From contig QHUE01000112.1 of NCBI GenBank assembly GCA_003221825.1, positions 1 to 16,182 on the forward strand: a DNA stretch of 16,182 bases. Direction: 5' to 3'. A model generated the notes under the pieces. That model was given only the letters and a program-made list of their open reading frames with translations. It was not told the origin of the DNA and made no database searches. The stretch comes from Gemmatimonadota bacterium (GTDB taxonomy: Bacteria > Gemmatimonadota > Gemmatimonadetes > Gemmatimonadales > GWC2-71-9). Position 1 is the first letter of the stretch. Every line of letters starts with the position of its first letter. The translations under genes and the position numbers were made by a program. Below are positions 6,663 to 14,134 of the stretch, in pieces.

Positions 6663-7131
6663 AGACCACCTGGTAGCCGCCGATCAGTCGCTTCCCGCCG
6701 ATCGGATACCGCTCTACGAGGTGTACATGCGTATGGCGGAAGAGCTGGCCAAGCGCTCGACCTGCGTGCGCCTGCAAGTGGGAACGGTCATCACCGACCA
6801 GCGGCTCGAGAACGTCCTCGCGATCGGGTACAACGGGAACGCGCGCGGCCTGCCCAACAAATGCGACTCGGCGGTGCCGGGCAACTGTGGCTGCATCCAT
6901 TCGGAGATGAACGCGCTGGTCAAGGCGCCGGGCAATGTGCGCGACAAGGTCGTCTTCGTCAGCGCGTCGCCCTGTGTCATGTGCGCCAAGTTGATCATCA
7001 ACTCCGGCGTCACGCACGTGTTCTACCGCAAAGCGTACCGCGATCCCTCGGGCGTGGAGGTGCTGCAGCAGGGCGGCGTCGTACCCGTGCTCTACGACCG
7101 CTGGATGAGCGCCTGGAGGAATGGCGCGTAG
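6646..7131 (+). CDS. dCMP/cytidine deaminase family zinc enzyme
   Basis: 161 residues; ATG 6646 has GGAG just upstream, inside the end of the RNase H gene. The zinc deaminase signature is complete: His85 and Glu87 in CIHSEMNAL, and Cys110 and Cys113 in SASPCVMCAKLI. The Cys-rich piece before it (Cys73, Cys81, Cys83 in NKCDSAVPGNCGC) and the N-terminal YMRMAEELAKRSTCVRLQVG plus GYNGNARG are typical of deoxycytidylate deaminases, including the second structural zinc site. The likely reaction is dCMP to dUMP, feeding dTMP synthesis. ComE-type or other nucleotide deaminase activity is not excluded. It sits three bases before the zinc-ribbon gene. Confidence 0.88.
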   Translation: MSAASKDHLVAADQSLPADRIPLYEVYMRMAEELAKRSTCVRLQVGTVITDQRLENVLAIGYNGNARGLPNKCDSAVPGNCGCIHSEMNALVKAPGNVRDKVVFVSASPCVMCAKLIINSGVTHVFYRKAYRDPSGVEVLQQGGVVPVLYDRWMSAWRNGA

Positions 7132-7134
7132 CTG

Positions 7135-7797
7135 ATGGACGAGCTCGACCGCCTGTTCGGCCTCCTCGTCGCGGCGCTCGCCCGGGAAACGCGCGTCGCG
7201 GTCCCCTTCCCCGCCTCCGAGGTCTACGAGCGTCTCGTCCCGTATCGCTCCAACCGGTCGCGACTGAACGTCGCGACGCATCAGGACTACGAAATGGCCG
7301 TGCTCCGGCTGCTGGCGGGCGAGCGCAGCTACCTGCAGCTCGAACCGGAGACGGTGCGCGAGGCGATGCAGCGGGAGATCTCGGGCGTCAATCCCGACCC
7401 CGCCTACTTTCGCAGCTTCCCGGACGCGCAGGTGATGGTGAACGGCCGCGCCGCCGAGCGCGTGCTCCTCGCCGATCGTGCCTACGCGCCGGCAAGATCG
7501 GACGAAGACGAGAACGAGGAGCTGGTAGACACCACCGGAGAGAATCCCGTGCCGGTGCCGTTCGTCCCGCCGGGTACGCGTCGGGCGACCCCACCCGTGG
7601 TACGGTCCAAGGATGCGCTCGCGGCCAATCAATGCGAGTACTGCGGCGGCGTGCTGCCCACCAACCGCGAGGCGCGCTTCTGCCCGCACTGCGGTCAGCC
7701 GCGCGAAGGGGACCTGCGGTGCCAGGGCTGCGGCAACGCGTTGGATGTGGGATGGGCCTATTGTTTGTCATGTGGCCGCCCCACGGGCTTTGAATGA
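7135..7797 (+). CDS. Double zinc-ribbon protein, function unknown
   Basis: 220 residues from ATG 7135. The N-terminal 120 residues form an uncharacterised helical domain (MDELDRLFGLLVAALARETR ... YEMAVLRLLAGERSY), followed by an acidic, Pro-rich linker (about 122-160). The C-terminus has two zinc ribbons: CEYC (Cys167, 170) with CPHC (Cys183, 186), and CQGC (Cys196, 199) with CLSC (Cys210, 213). Such double ribbons often mediate protein or nucleic acid contacts. No enzyme motif is seen. Its TGA overlaps the ATG of the dehydrogenase gene (ATGA 7794-7797), so the pair should be translated together. Confidence 0.8.
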   Translation: MDELDRLFGLLVAALARETRVAVPFPASEVYERLVPYRSNRSRLNVATHQDYEMAVLRLLAGERSYLQLEPETVREAMQREISGVNPDPAYFRSFPDAQVMVNGRAAERVLLADRAYAPARSDEDENEELVDTTGENPVPVPFVPPGTRRATPPVVRSKDALAANQCEYCGGVLPTNREARFCPHCGQPREGDLRCQGCGNALDVGWAYCLSCGRPTGFE

Positions 7798-8699
7798 CGG
7801 CCCGACGGCCCGACGGCCGGACGGCCAAGATCGCGGTTATCCCCGGAGATGGTATCGGGCCCGAGGTGATCGAAGCCGCGATCCCGATACTCGATCGCGT
7901 CGCGGCCAAGCACGGATTCTCGTTGAACTGGGAACACCTTCCGTATTCCGCCGACCATTACCTCGAAACGAAAGAGACGCTGCCGGAAGCCGGTTTTCGT
8001 CATCTGCGCGACGACGTCGATGCGATCTTCCTCGGCGCCCTCGGCGATCCGCGCGTCCCCGGCAATGAGCATGCCCGCGACATTCTCCTGGGTCTGCGAT
8101 TCAAGCTCGATCTGTACGTCAATTTCCGGCCGGTGGAGCTGCTGCATCCGGACCTGACGCCGCTGCGCAATTCCGGCACGATCGACTTCGTCATCTTCCG
8201 CGAGAACACGGAGGGACAGTACCTCGGCCGGGGCCGCACCAGCGGCGACGAGCACATCGCGGAGGAAGTCAACACGGGCAAAGGCGTGGAGCGGATCATC
8301 CGCGCGGCCTTCGAGTGGGCACGGTCGCACGGCCGGAAGCGCGTGACGATGAGCGATAAGTCGAACGCGATTCCCACGCACCGGATCTGGCAGGATCGCT
8401 TCAAAACGATCGCCCGGGAATATCCGAACATCGCCGCGGACCACAGGTACGTGGACGCGCTGGCACTGGAAATGGTGCGTGAGCCACAGCGCCTGGACGT
8501 GATCGTGACGAATAACCTCTACGGCGACATCCTATCCGATCTTGGTGCGGGGCTGGTCGGCGGGCTGGGCATTGCCGCGAGCGCCAACCTGCATCCCGGC
8601 AAGCGGAACGCCCTGTTCGAGCCAGTACATGGCTCGGCACCTGCCCTCGCGGGCAGGGGGGTCGCAAGCGCTCACCGAGCTGGTTTGAACCCCAGTTGA
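7794..8699 (+). CDS. Isocitrate/isopropylmalate dehydrogenase family protein, C-terminally truncated
   Basis: 301 residues from ATG 7794; relatives are about 350 residues. The family is certain: IAVIPGDGIGPEV at 13-25, RENTEG at 136-141, SDKSN with the catalytic Lys189, and the signature NLYGDILSDLGAGLVGGLG with Asp245 and Asp249, then EPVHGSAPALAG at 276-287. RENTEG rather than RELTGG suggests 3-isopropylmalate, homoisocitrate or tartrate dehydrogenase relatives, so the substrate is open; leucine biosynthesis is the commonest role. After GRGVASA (about base 8670) similarity ends and an unrelated eight-residue tail reaches TGA. Neither other forward frame restores the expected C-terminal helices, so about 50 residues are lost. 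The first ten residues are encoded by an octamer repeat array. Probably a damaged gene. Confidence 0.85.
   Translation: MTARRPDGRTAKIAVIPGDGIGPEVIEAAIPILDRVAAKHGFSLNWEHLPYSADHYLETKETLPEAGFRHLRDDVDAIFLGALGDPRVPGNEHARDILLGLRFKLDLYVNFRPVELLHPDLTPLRNSGTIDFVIFRENTEGQYLGRGRTSGDEHIAEEVNTGKGVERIIRAAFEWARSHGRKRVTMSDKSNAIPTHRIWQDRFKTIAREYPNIAADHRYVDALALEMVREPQRLDVIVTNNLYGDILSDLGAGLVGGLGIAASANLHPGKRNALFEPVHGSAPALAGRGVASAHRAGLNPS
7796..7827 (-). repeat. Four tandem 8-bp units (GGCCGTCN on the minus strand) on a stop/start overlap
   Basis: On the + strand the units are GACGGCCC, GACGGCCC, GACGGCCG and GACGGCCA at 7796-7803, 7804-7811, 7812-7819 and 7820-7827. Read on the minus strand they are GGCCGTC units like those at 898-929. 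The array starts at the G of the ATG start codon of the dehydrogenase gene, within its overlap with the zinc-ribbon gene stop. Same length, copy number and placement as the first array, opposite orientation. Confidence 0.85.
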
Positions 8700-8758
8700 C
8701 AGGCTTGGCACTGATTGGTTGAGTCCGGGTAGGAATTAATCCCACGGCCGAGCACTCT

Positions 8759-10231
8759 ATGCCGCCACTGCCGTTAGCGAAAATCCTCGATGTGGCTATG
8801 CCCTCTGTAAGGGGCGACGCACGCGCGGTCGTGGACGTGCTGGCTTGCAAGAACGGCCTGCTCCCTCGCGCCGGTGACGTCGCCACCTTCCTCGGACTCC
8901 GCACCCGTCATCAAGTAGCCCGCACGTTGCGTCGAGCCAGCCTGCCTCCTCTTGAGGAGCTGGCCGCGTGGACACGGCTGTTCTACTGGGTGCTGCAATC
9001 GGAGCAAACCGGGGCATCGCTGCTCGCCCTGGCCCGCCAATCGCACGTCGAACCCGCAACCTGCTACCGCCTGGTGCGCCGTCTGATGGGGCAGCCGTGG
9101 TCCCGCGTCCGGCGCGGCGGTATCGCCGCTGCGATCCTCCGCTTTCGGACGGCCTGTCGGGACACGGGGATGCACGAGCTGGCATTGCAGCCGTATCTGG
9201 TTGCGGCCGCCCGGCACGGAACCAGCGCGGCGACCGCGGTGGGTGGCGGCGCAAGATCTGGTCAGCTCGTTCGCACGACATCGGCCGTCCCCGCCCTCCC
9301 AGCCCCGGCCCAGCCCGCCCCCCGGAGCGTCGCTCGCGGGCAGGACGCGCCCGGCAGGCCCCTCGGCGTGCACGACGCCCGGCTCGGGATCGGCGGGTAT
9401 CCGTTCGACGTGGCGATTGGGCGGGACGGTGCTGCCTGGCTCACGCGTCTGCACGCGGCCGTGCTCGAACGCCTGCAGCTCCAACCGCTCGCGTCCACAG
9501 GCGTCGTTCGCGTGGGCATCGCCCCCACGCGCGTCGTGCTCGCGCCGGCCGGCGATCGCGCCTGGGTAACCAATCAGTTCACAAAGGACGTCGCCGTCGT
9601 GGATCTCGTATCGCGCCGCCGGATGGGCGCCCTCGCGATGGACGGTGATCCGCTCGGCGCGGCGTTGTCGCCGGATTCGCGAACGCTGTACGTCACCACC
9701 AACCTCGATCGTCTTTGCGTGTGCGCGCTGACCGACAACGGCGGCCGCATCCTACGATCCGCCCCGCTCCCGCAGGCGTGCACCGAGCTGGTGATCCATC
9801 CCGCCGGTAACCGTGTGTATGTCCCGACTTGGAAAGCCGGCTCGATCCTCGAGCTCGATGCACGGAGCCTGGCGGTCATTCACCGTTATGAGGTCGGCGG
9901 CCGGCCGCTCGGCGTCGCTGTCTCGTCCGACGGCATGCGCCTCTACTGCGGCAACGAGCACGGTTGGATCGACCTGGTGCATTTGCCCACCGGGAGAATT
10001 GTGCGACGGCCTTTCGAGACCCCGGTGGACGAAGTGGCGCTCACGCCCGACCAGGCGATGGTGTACGCCAGCCTGCGAACGGCCGGGCGGATCGCGATGG
10101 TCGACGCGTATACCCTGGCGTGCGTCGGGACGCTCGAGACCGGGGGTCTGCCACGCCATATCGCCTTCGATCGTCTGGGACGAGTTGCGATCGTTGCCAA
10201 CGAATCGGGATGGGTGGACCTCGTGCGGTAA
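8759..10231 (+). CDS. AraC-like HTH fused to a seven-bladed YVTN-type beta-propeller
   Basis: 490 residues from ATG 8759; no strong ribosome binding site is visible, so the start is less certain. There is no signal peptide, so a cytoplasmic protein is expected. Residues about 38-130 look like an AraC-type DNA-binding region with two helix-turn-helix stretches: DVATFLGLRTRHQVARTLRR at 40-59, and SLLALARQSHVEPATCYRLV at 87-106 followed by RRLMGQPWSRVRRG. Residues about 155-200 are an Ala/Pro-rich linker. From about 205 to 490 come seven repeating blades with the YVTN pattern (RAWVTNQFTKDVAVVDL, TLYVTTNLD, RVYVPTWKAGSILELD, RLYCGNEHGWIDLV, MVYASLRTAGRIAMVD, VAIVANESGWVDLV). A one-component regulator whose propeller senses a ligand or partner is the inference. 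The gene stands alone, with a terminator behind it. Confidence 0.8.
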   Translation: MPPLPLAKILDVAMPSVRGDARAVVDVLACKNGLLPRAGDVATFLGLRTRHQVARTLRRASLPPLEELAAWTRLFYWVLQSEQTGASLLALARQSHVEPATCYRLVRRLMGQPWSRVRRGGIAAAILRFRTACRDTGMHELALQPYLVAAARHGTSAATAVGGGARSGQLVRTTSAVPALPAPAQPAPRSVARGQDAPGRPLGVHDARLGIGGYPFDVAIGRDGAAWLTRLHAAVLERLQLQPLASTGVVRVGIAPTRVVLAPAGDRAWVTNQFTKDVAVVDLVSRRRMGALAMDGDPLGAALSPDSRTLYVTTNLDRLCVCALTDNGGRILRSAPLPQACTELVIHPAGNRVYVPTWKAGSILELDARSLAVIHRYEVGGRPLGVAVSSDGMRLYCGNEHGWIDLVHLPTGRIVRRPFETPVDEVALTPDQAMVYASLRTAGRIAMVDAYTLACVGTLETGGLPRHIAFDRLGRVAIVANESGWVDLVR

Positions 10232-10256
10232 TCGATTCGGCGCTCGGGCGATGAGA

Positions 10257-10297
10257 AGCGGCGGATAGGGAACACACCTATCCGCCGCTCGTGTTTT
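10257..10297 (+). terminator. Intrinsic terminator
   Basis: A 13-bp perfect stem, arms 10257-10269 (AGCGGCGGATAGG) and 10277-10289, encloses a 7-base loop (GAACACA). It is followed by CGTGTTTT (10290-10297). It begins 25 bases after the stop of the propeller gene and separates it from the thiolase operon. Confidence 0.9.
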
Positions 10298-10365
10298 GGC
10301 GTCATGACCTACCGTCGCATTCGGCGCAGGCCCATATTCCGCCCACTTATGATGGAGTTGCTCAC

Positions 10366-11562
10366 ATGAAAACCCAAGGCGCTACCAGGGACGTCGTCTT
10401 CCTGTCGGGCGTGCGGACAGGATTCGGGGCGTTCGGCGGTTCACTGAAGGACTTGTCGGCGATCGACTTGGGCGCGGTCGCTGCCCGTCACGCCATCCAG
10501 CGCTCCGGCGTTCCCGCGGGCGACTTCGGACACACCGTGTTCGGCAACGCCCTCCAGACCTCGGCCGACGCCATCTACATGGCGCGCCATGTCGGATTGA
10601 AAGCCGGACTCCCGATCGAGACGCCGGCCGTCACCGTGAACCGGCTGTGCGGCTCGGGGTTCGAGGCGATCACGCAGGGCGCGCAATTGATCCTGCTCGG
10701 TGAGGCCGAGGCGGTGCTCGCCGGCGGCGCCGAATCGATGAGCCAGGCGCCGCACGTGGTGCGGGGGGCGCGCTGGGGACTGCGGCTCGGGCCGGCGCCA
10801 CTCGAGGATCTGCTCTGGGAAGCGCTGAAGGATCCACAGTGCGGCCTGTCCATGGCCGAGACCGCCGAGAGCCTCGCCGAGAAGTACAAGCTCACGCGCA
10901 AGGAAGTAGACGAAATAGCCGTCGGCTCGCAGCAACGCGCGAAGCGCGCGTGGGACGCCTGCGCGTTCCAGGACGAAGTCATCCCCGTGACGGTGAAGGT
11001 GAAGGGGAAGGAAGTCGAGTTCCGCGCCGACGAGCACATGCGGCCGGACACGACGCTCGAGATCCTCAGCGGATTGAAGCCGTACTTCAAGAAGGATGGG
11101 CTGGTCACGGCCGGGAACGCCTCCGGCATATCCGACGGCGGTGCAGCCACGGTCATAGCGAGTGAGGAGTATGCGAAGGCGCACGGGTTGAAGCCGCTCG
11201 GCCGTCTCGTGGCGTGGGCCGTCGCCGGCGTCGAGCCGAAACACATGGGTATCGGACCCGCGCCCGCCGCTCGCAAGGCGCTGGAGAAGGCAAAGATGAA
11301 ACTCGAGCAGATGGATCTCGTCGAGGTGAACGAAGCGTTCGCGCCGCAATACCTGGCGGTCGAGCGCGAGCTGGGGCTCGATCGCAGCCGCACCAACACC
11401 TGCGGCGGCGCGATCGCGATCGGACATCCGTTGGCAGCCACGGGGACGCGCATCACGATCCATCTCTTGCACGCGCTGCGGCGCGAGCAGAAGCGCTTTG
11501 GACTCGGCTCGGCGTGCATTGGCGGTGGTCAGGGGGCGGCCGTGATCGTCGAGGCCCTGTGA
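10366..11562 (+). CDS. Thiolase (acetyl-CoA C-acetyltransferase family)
   Basis: 398 residues. ATG 10366 is chosen over the upstream in-frame ATG because GGAG (10353-10356) precedes it at good spacing and the protein then begins just before the usual first strand (DVVFLSGVRTGFGAFGGSL). Catalytic residues are all present: Cys95 in NRLCGSGFE, NEAF at 322-325, His354 in AIAIGHPLAATG, and Cys384 in GSACIGGGQG. Full length for the family. It condenses two acetyl-CoA to acetoacetyl-CoA or cleaves 3-ketoacyl-CoA. With the 3-hydroxyacyl-CoA dehydrogenase four genes on, it makes a short-chain pathway pair (beta-oxidation, or acetoacetyl-CoA to hydroxybutyryl-CoA). First gene after a terminator, so it probably leads the operon; its TGA overlaps the next GTG by four bases. 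Confidence 0.95.
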   Translation: MKTQGATRDVVFLSGVRTGFGAFGGSLKDLSAIDLGAVAARHAIQRSGVPAGDFGHTVFGNALQTSADAIYMARHVGLKAGLPIETPAVTVNRLCGSGFEAITQGAQLILLGEAEAVLAGGAESMSQAPHVVRGARWGLRLGPAPLEDLLWEALKDPQCGLSMAETAESLAEKYKLTRKEVDEIAVGSQQRAKRAWDACAFQDEVIPVTVKVKGKEVEFRADEHMRPDTTLEILSGLKPYFKKDGLVTAGNASGISDGGAATVIASEEYAKAHGLKPLGRLVAWAVAGVEPKHMGIGPAPAARKALEKAKMKLEQMDLVEVNEAFAPQYLAVERELGLDRSRTNTCGGAIAIGHPLAATGTRITIHLLHALRREQKRFGLGSACIGGGQGAAVIVEAL

Positions 11563-12386
11563 GCGACATACTGCTCGGGGCGATCGGTCTGATCGCCCTC
11601 TATCTCTTTTCGGGCCTGCGCGTGCTGCGCGAATACGAGCGCGGCGTGTACTTCCTGCTCGGCCGTCTGCGGCCCACGAAGGGGCCGGGACTGATCTTTC
11701 TCCCTCCCGTGCTGGCGCGGATGCAGAAAGTGTCGCTGCGCGTGATGGCCATCGACGTCCCGCCCCAAGACGTGATCACGCGCGACAACATCTCCATCAA
11801 GGTCAATGCCGTCCTGTACATGCGCGTAAAGACGCCCGACAAGGCCGTGGTGGGAGTGGAGAATTACCTCTACGCCACGAGTCAGCTCGCGCAGACGACG
11901 TTGCGGTCGGTGCTGGGTGAGACGGAGATGGACGAGCTGCTCGCGAACCGCGACAAGATCAATGCGATCCTGCGCCAGACGATCGACACGCGCACGGAGG
12001 ACTGGGGCATCGAGGTGTCGGCCGTCGAAGTGAAAGACGTCGATCTGCCGCCGGAGATGAAGCGGGCGATGGCGCGTCAGGCCGAGGCCGAGCGCGAGCG
12101 GCGGGCCAAGGTCATCAACGCCGAGGGTGAGCTGCAGGCGGCAGAGAAGCTTGCGCAAGCGGCGCACATCATCGGCGCCGAGCCCGCCGCGATTCAGCTG
12201 CGCTATCTGCAGACCGTCAACGAAATCGCCTCGGAGAACAACTCGACGACGATCTTTCCGATTCCGATCGATCTGTTCAAAGGCTTCATGGAGAAGATCG
12301 CCGACTCCGGCAGCCGCGCCCTTCCCGCTCGCACGGCGGGCGAGCGGTTGCCGGCGCTCCGAAATAAGGGGAAGGCGAAAGTCTGA
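11559..12386 (+). CDS. Slipin family (SPFH/band 7, stomatin-like) membrane protein
   Basis: 275 residues from GTG 11559, overlapping the thiolase stop. One N-terminal membrane segment (about 3-18, LLGAIGLIALYLFSG) is followed at once by the slipin-type SPFH domain: EYERGVYFLLGRL, KGPGLIFLPP, DVPPQDVITRDNISIKVNAV, ENYLYATSQLAQTTLRSVLG, and the helical EVKDVDLPPEMKRAMARQAEAERERRAKVI. It ends in the oligomerisation segment with SENNSTTIFPIPIDL. Slipins assemble into cage-like oligomers on membranes and organise or protect membrane partners; they often pair with NfeD proteases. No nfeD is present here. The following gene, with two membrane helices, may be its partner (inference). Confidence 0.93.
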   Translation: MSDILLGAIGLIALYLFSGLRVLREYERGVYFLLGRLRPTKGPGLIFLPPVLARMQKVSLRVMAIDVPPQDVITRDNISIKVNAVLYMRVKTPDKAVVGVENYLYATSQLAQTTLRSVLGETEMDELLANRDKINAILRQTIDTRTEDWGIEVSAVEVKDVDLPPEMKRAMARQAEAERERRAKVINAEGELQAAEKLAQAAHIIGAEPAAIQLRYLQTVNEIASENNSTTIFPIPIDLFKGFMEKIADSGSRALPARTAGERLPALRNKGKAKV

Positions 12387-13240
12387 TGGGGAAGGGTGGC
12401 GAGCTCATCAGCCGGGACGCGCTGGAGCGCATCATCAAGCGCGCCGCCGAGCTGCAGGCGGGAGAGCGCGACATCGGTGAAGGGCTCACCAACAACGAAG
12501 TCCTGGCGCTCGGCAAGGATGTCGGGATTCCCGATCGCTATCTGCGCCAGGCGATGCTCGAAGAGCAGACGCGCATCACGCCGGAAGTGGCCACTGGCAC
12601 GTGGGCGTGGCTCACGGGGCCGCGGTCGATCGTCGCCCACCGCGTCGTGCCCGGCGATCCGGCGACGGTCGAGCGCGCGCTCAGCCGCTGGATGACCGAC
12701 GAAGCGTTGCTGCAACCCAAACGGCACTACGCCGATCGCACGTCGTGGGAGCCGAAAGCGGGCGCGTTCGCCTCGATTCAGCGAGCCCTCGCCGGCAAGC
12801 GCCGCTACTCGCTCGCCCAGGCTGACGAGATCACGGCGCAGGTCATCCAACTCGAGCCGGGATTCTGCCTGGTGCGGCTCGAGGCGGATATCCGGCAGCA
12901 GCGTACCAAACGCATCTCCGGCGGCACCGTGCTGGCGGTGATCGGGTGGGGCCTCACCGGGGCGACCGCGCTCATCGCGCCGCCGCTCGCCCTCGCGCAG
13001 CTCCTGATGCTCGTTCCCGGCGTTGGCCTGACGATCGGCGGCGCGGCAATCGCCCGCACGTATCGGGGAGCCAACGAGCGGATGCAGATCGCCCTCGAGC
13101 AGGTGCTCGACCGGCTGGAGCGCGGCGAGATTCGCTCGTCGTCCAGCCAGGACGCCCTGCCGGGCGCGCAAACGTTCGTCCGCATCGCCGAAGAAGTGCG
13201 CAAAGCCTTCGAGAATCCAAGGCCGAAACCACGAGGCTAG
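12386..13240 (+). CDS. Hypothetical protein with two central membrane helices
   Basis: 284 residues; ATG 12386 overlaps the slipin stop by one base (TGATG) and has GGGGAAGG upstream. Residues about 8-55 form a charged helical module (ALERIIKRAAELQ ... LTNNEVLALGKDVGIPDRYLRQAM). This arrangement, a pair of helices ending in a G-I-x-x-x-x-L-R motif, is often found at the N-terminus of proteins with 2TM or similar C-terminal parts. Two adjacent hydrophobic segments at about 182-205 and 207-227 are joined by a short turn. The C-terminus is a charged helix and a Pro/Arg tail. No catalytic motif is seen. Close coupling to slipin and the dehydrogenase suggests a membrane-associated accessory role; function unknown. 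Confidence 0.75.
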   Translation: MGKGGELISRDALERIIKRAAELQAGERDIGEGLTNNEVLALGKDVGIPDRYLRQAMLEEQTRITPEVATGTWAWLTGPRSIVAHRVVPGDPATVERALSRWMTDEALLQPKRHYADRTSWEPKAGAFASIQRALAGKRRYSLAQADEITAQVIQLEPGFCLVRLEADIRQQRTKRISGGTVLAVIGWGLTGATALIAPPLALAQLLMLVPGVGLTIGGAAIARTYRGANERMQIALEQVLDRLERGEIRSSSSQDALPGAQTFVRIAEEVRKAFENPRPKPRG

Positions 13241-13246
13241 GAGCTG

Positions 13247-14134
13247 ATGACCGATATCACGCGAGTCGGAGTCCTGGGGTGCGGGTTGATGGGGAGCGGG
13301 ATCGCGCAGGTCGCCGCCAGTGTCGGCTACGACACCATCGTGCGCGATGTGTCCCAGGAGGTGCTCGATCGCGGCCGCGCCGGTATCGAGAAGTCGCTCG
13401 CGAAGTTCGTGGAAAAAGGAAAGCTGCAGCCCGCCGACCGCGACGCGACGCTCAAACGGCTGACGTTCACGACCACCGTCCGAGACCTGAAGCAATCGGA
13501 CATCGTCATCGAGGCGATCACCGAGGACCTGGCCCTGAAGAATGCGCTCTTCAAGGAGCTGGACGGGCTGTGCGGTCCGGGGACGATCTTTGCCTCGAAC
13601 ACCTCGAGCCTCACGATCGCCGAGCTGGCGGCGGCCACCAAGCGCGCCGATCGGTTCGCCGGCCTGCATTTCTTCAACCCCGTGCCGCTGATGCCGCTCG
13701 TCGAAGTCGTCCGGACGGTGACGACATCGGACCAGACGTTCAAGCGCGTATTCGCGTTCGCCGCCTCGCTCCACAAAGAGCCTGTCGCCGCCAAGGACAA
13801 CTCCGGCTTCATCGTGAACCTGCTGCTCGTGCCCTATCTGCTGGATGCGATTCGGGCCGTGGAGCGCGGCGTCGGCAGCGTGCCCGACATCGACAAGGCC
13901 ATGCAGCTCGGGTGCGGATATCCGATGGGACCGCTGACGCTGCTGGATCTGGTCGGGCTCGATACGACGCACCACATCGCCGAAATCATGTTCAAGGAGT
14001 ATTGCGAGGCGCGGTATGCGCCGCCGCCGTTGCTCAAGCGCATGGTGCTTGCGGGGATGCACGGAAGAAAGTCCGGTAAAGGCTTCTACGACTACTCGTC
14101 CAATCCTCCCATCGTCAGCAACCTGGGACTCTAA
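13247..14134 (+). CDS. 3-hydroxyacyl-CoA (3-hydroxybutyryl-CoA) dehydrogenase
   Basis: 295 residues; ATG 13247 follows AGGAGCTG. The N-terminal Rossmann domain has GVLGCGLMGSGIA (Gly11, Gly13, Gly16) and IVIEAITED. Catalytic residues of the family are in place: Ser120/121 in ASNTSSL, His141 in HFFNPVPLMPLVEVV with Glu153, and Asn191 in DNSGFIVN. The C-terminal dimerisation domain is present (DIDKAMQLGCGYPMGPLTLLDLVGLD), ending GRKSGKGFYDY. Length fits single-function FadB2/Hbd/PaaH enzymes. It interconverts 3-hydroxyacyl-CoA and 3-ketoacyl-CoA with NAD(P), the step next to thiolase. Its TAA overlaps the next ATG by one base. Confidence 0.95.
   Translation: MTDITRVGVLGCGLMGSGIAQVAASVGYDTIVRDVSQEVLDRGRAGIEKSLAKFVEKGKLQPADRDATLKRLTFTTTVRDLKQSDIVIEAITEDLALKNALFKELDGLCGPGTIFASNTSSLTIAELAAATKRADRFAGLHFFNPVPLMPLVEVVRTVTTSDQTFKRVFAFAASLHKEPVAAKDNSGFIVNLLLVPYLLDAIRAVERGVGSVPDIDKAMQLGCGYPMGPLTLLDLVGLDTTHHIAEIMFKEYCEARYAPPPLLKRMVLAGMHGRKSGKGFYDYSSNPPIVSNLGL

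Noticed and set aside
8678..8697. GCTGGTTTGAACCCCAG resembles a tRNA T-arm, suggesting an integration site or tRNA remnant after the truncated dehydrogenase.
   Set aside because: The conserved C of the T-loop is T, the stem has only four good pairs, and no acceptor, anticodon or D-arm sequence is found around it.
8696..8736. Promoter for the HTH/propeller gene: TTGACA at 8696 or TTGGCAC at 8705 (sigma-54 -24 like).
   Set aside because: No TATAAT-like box at 15-19 bases from TTGACA. The only weak match (TAGGAA) is 19 bases from TTGGCA, and the sigma-54 -12 GC is not at the needed spacing.
10348..10353. TATGAT as a -10 box of the thiolase operon.
   Set aside because: No -35 match at the right distance, and it lies only 13 bases before the start codon, overlapping the ribosome binding site. 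The true promoter is not evident.
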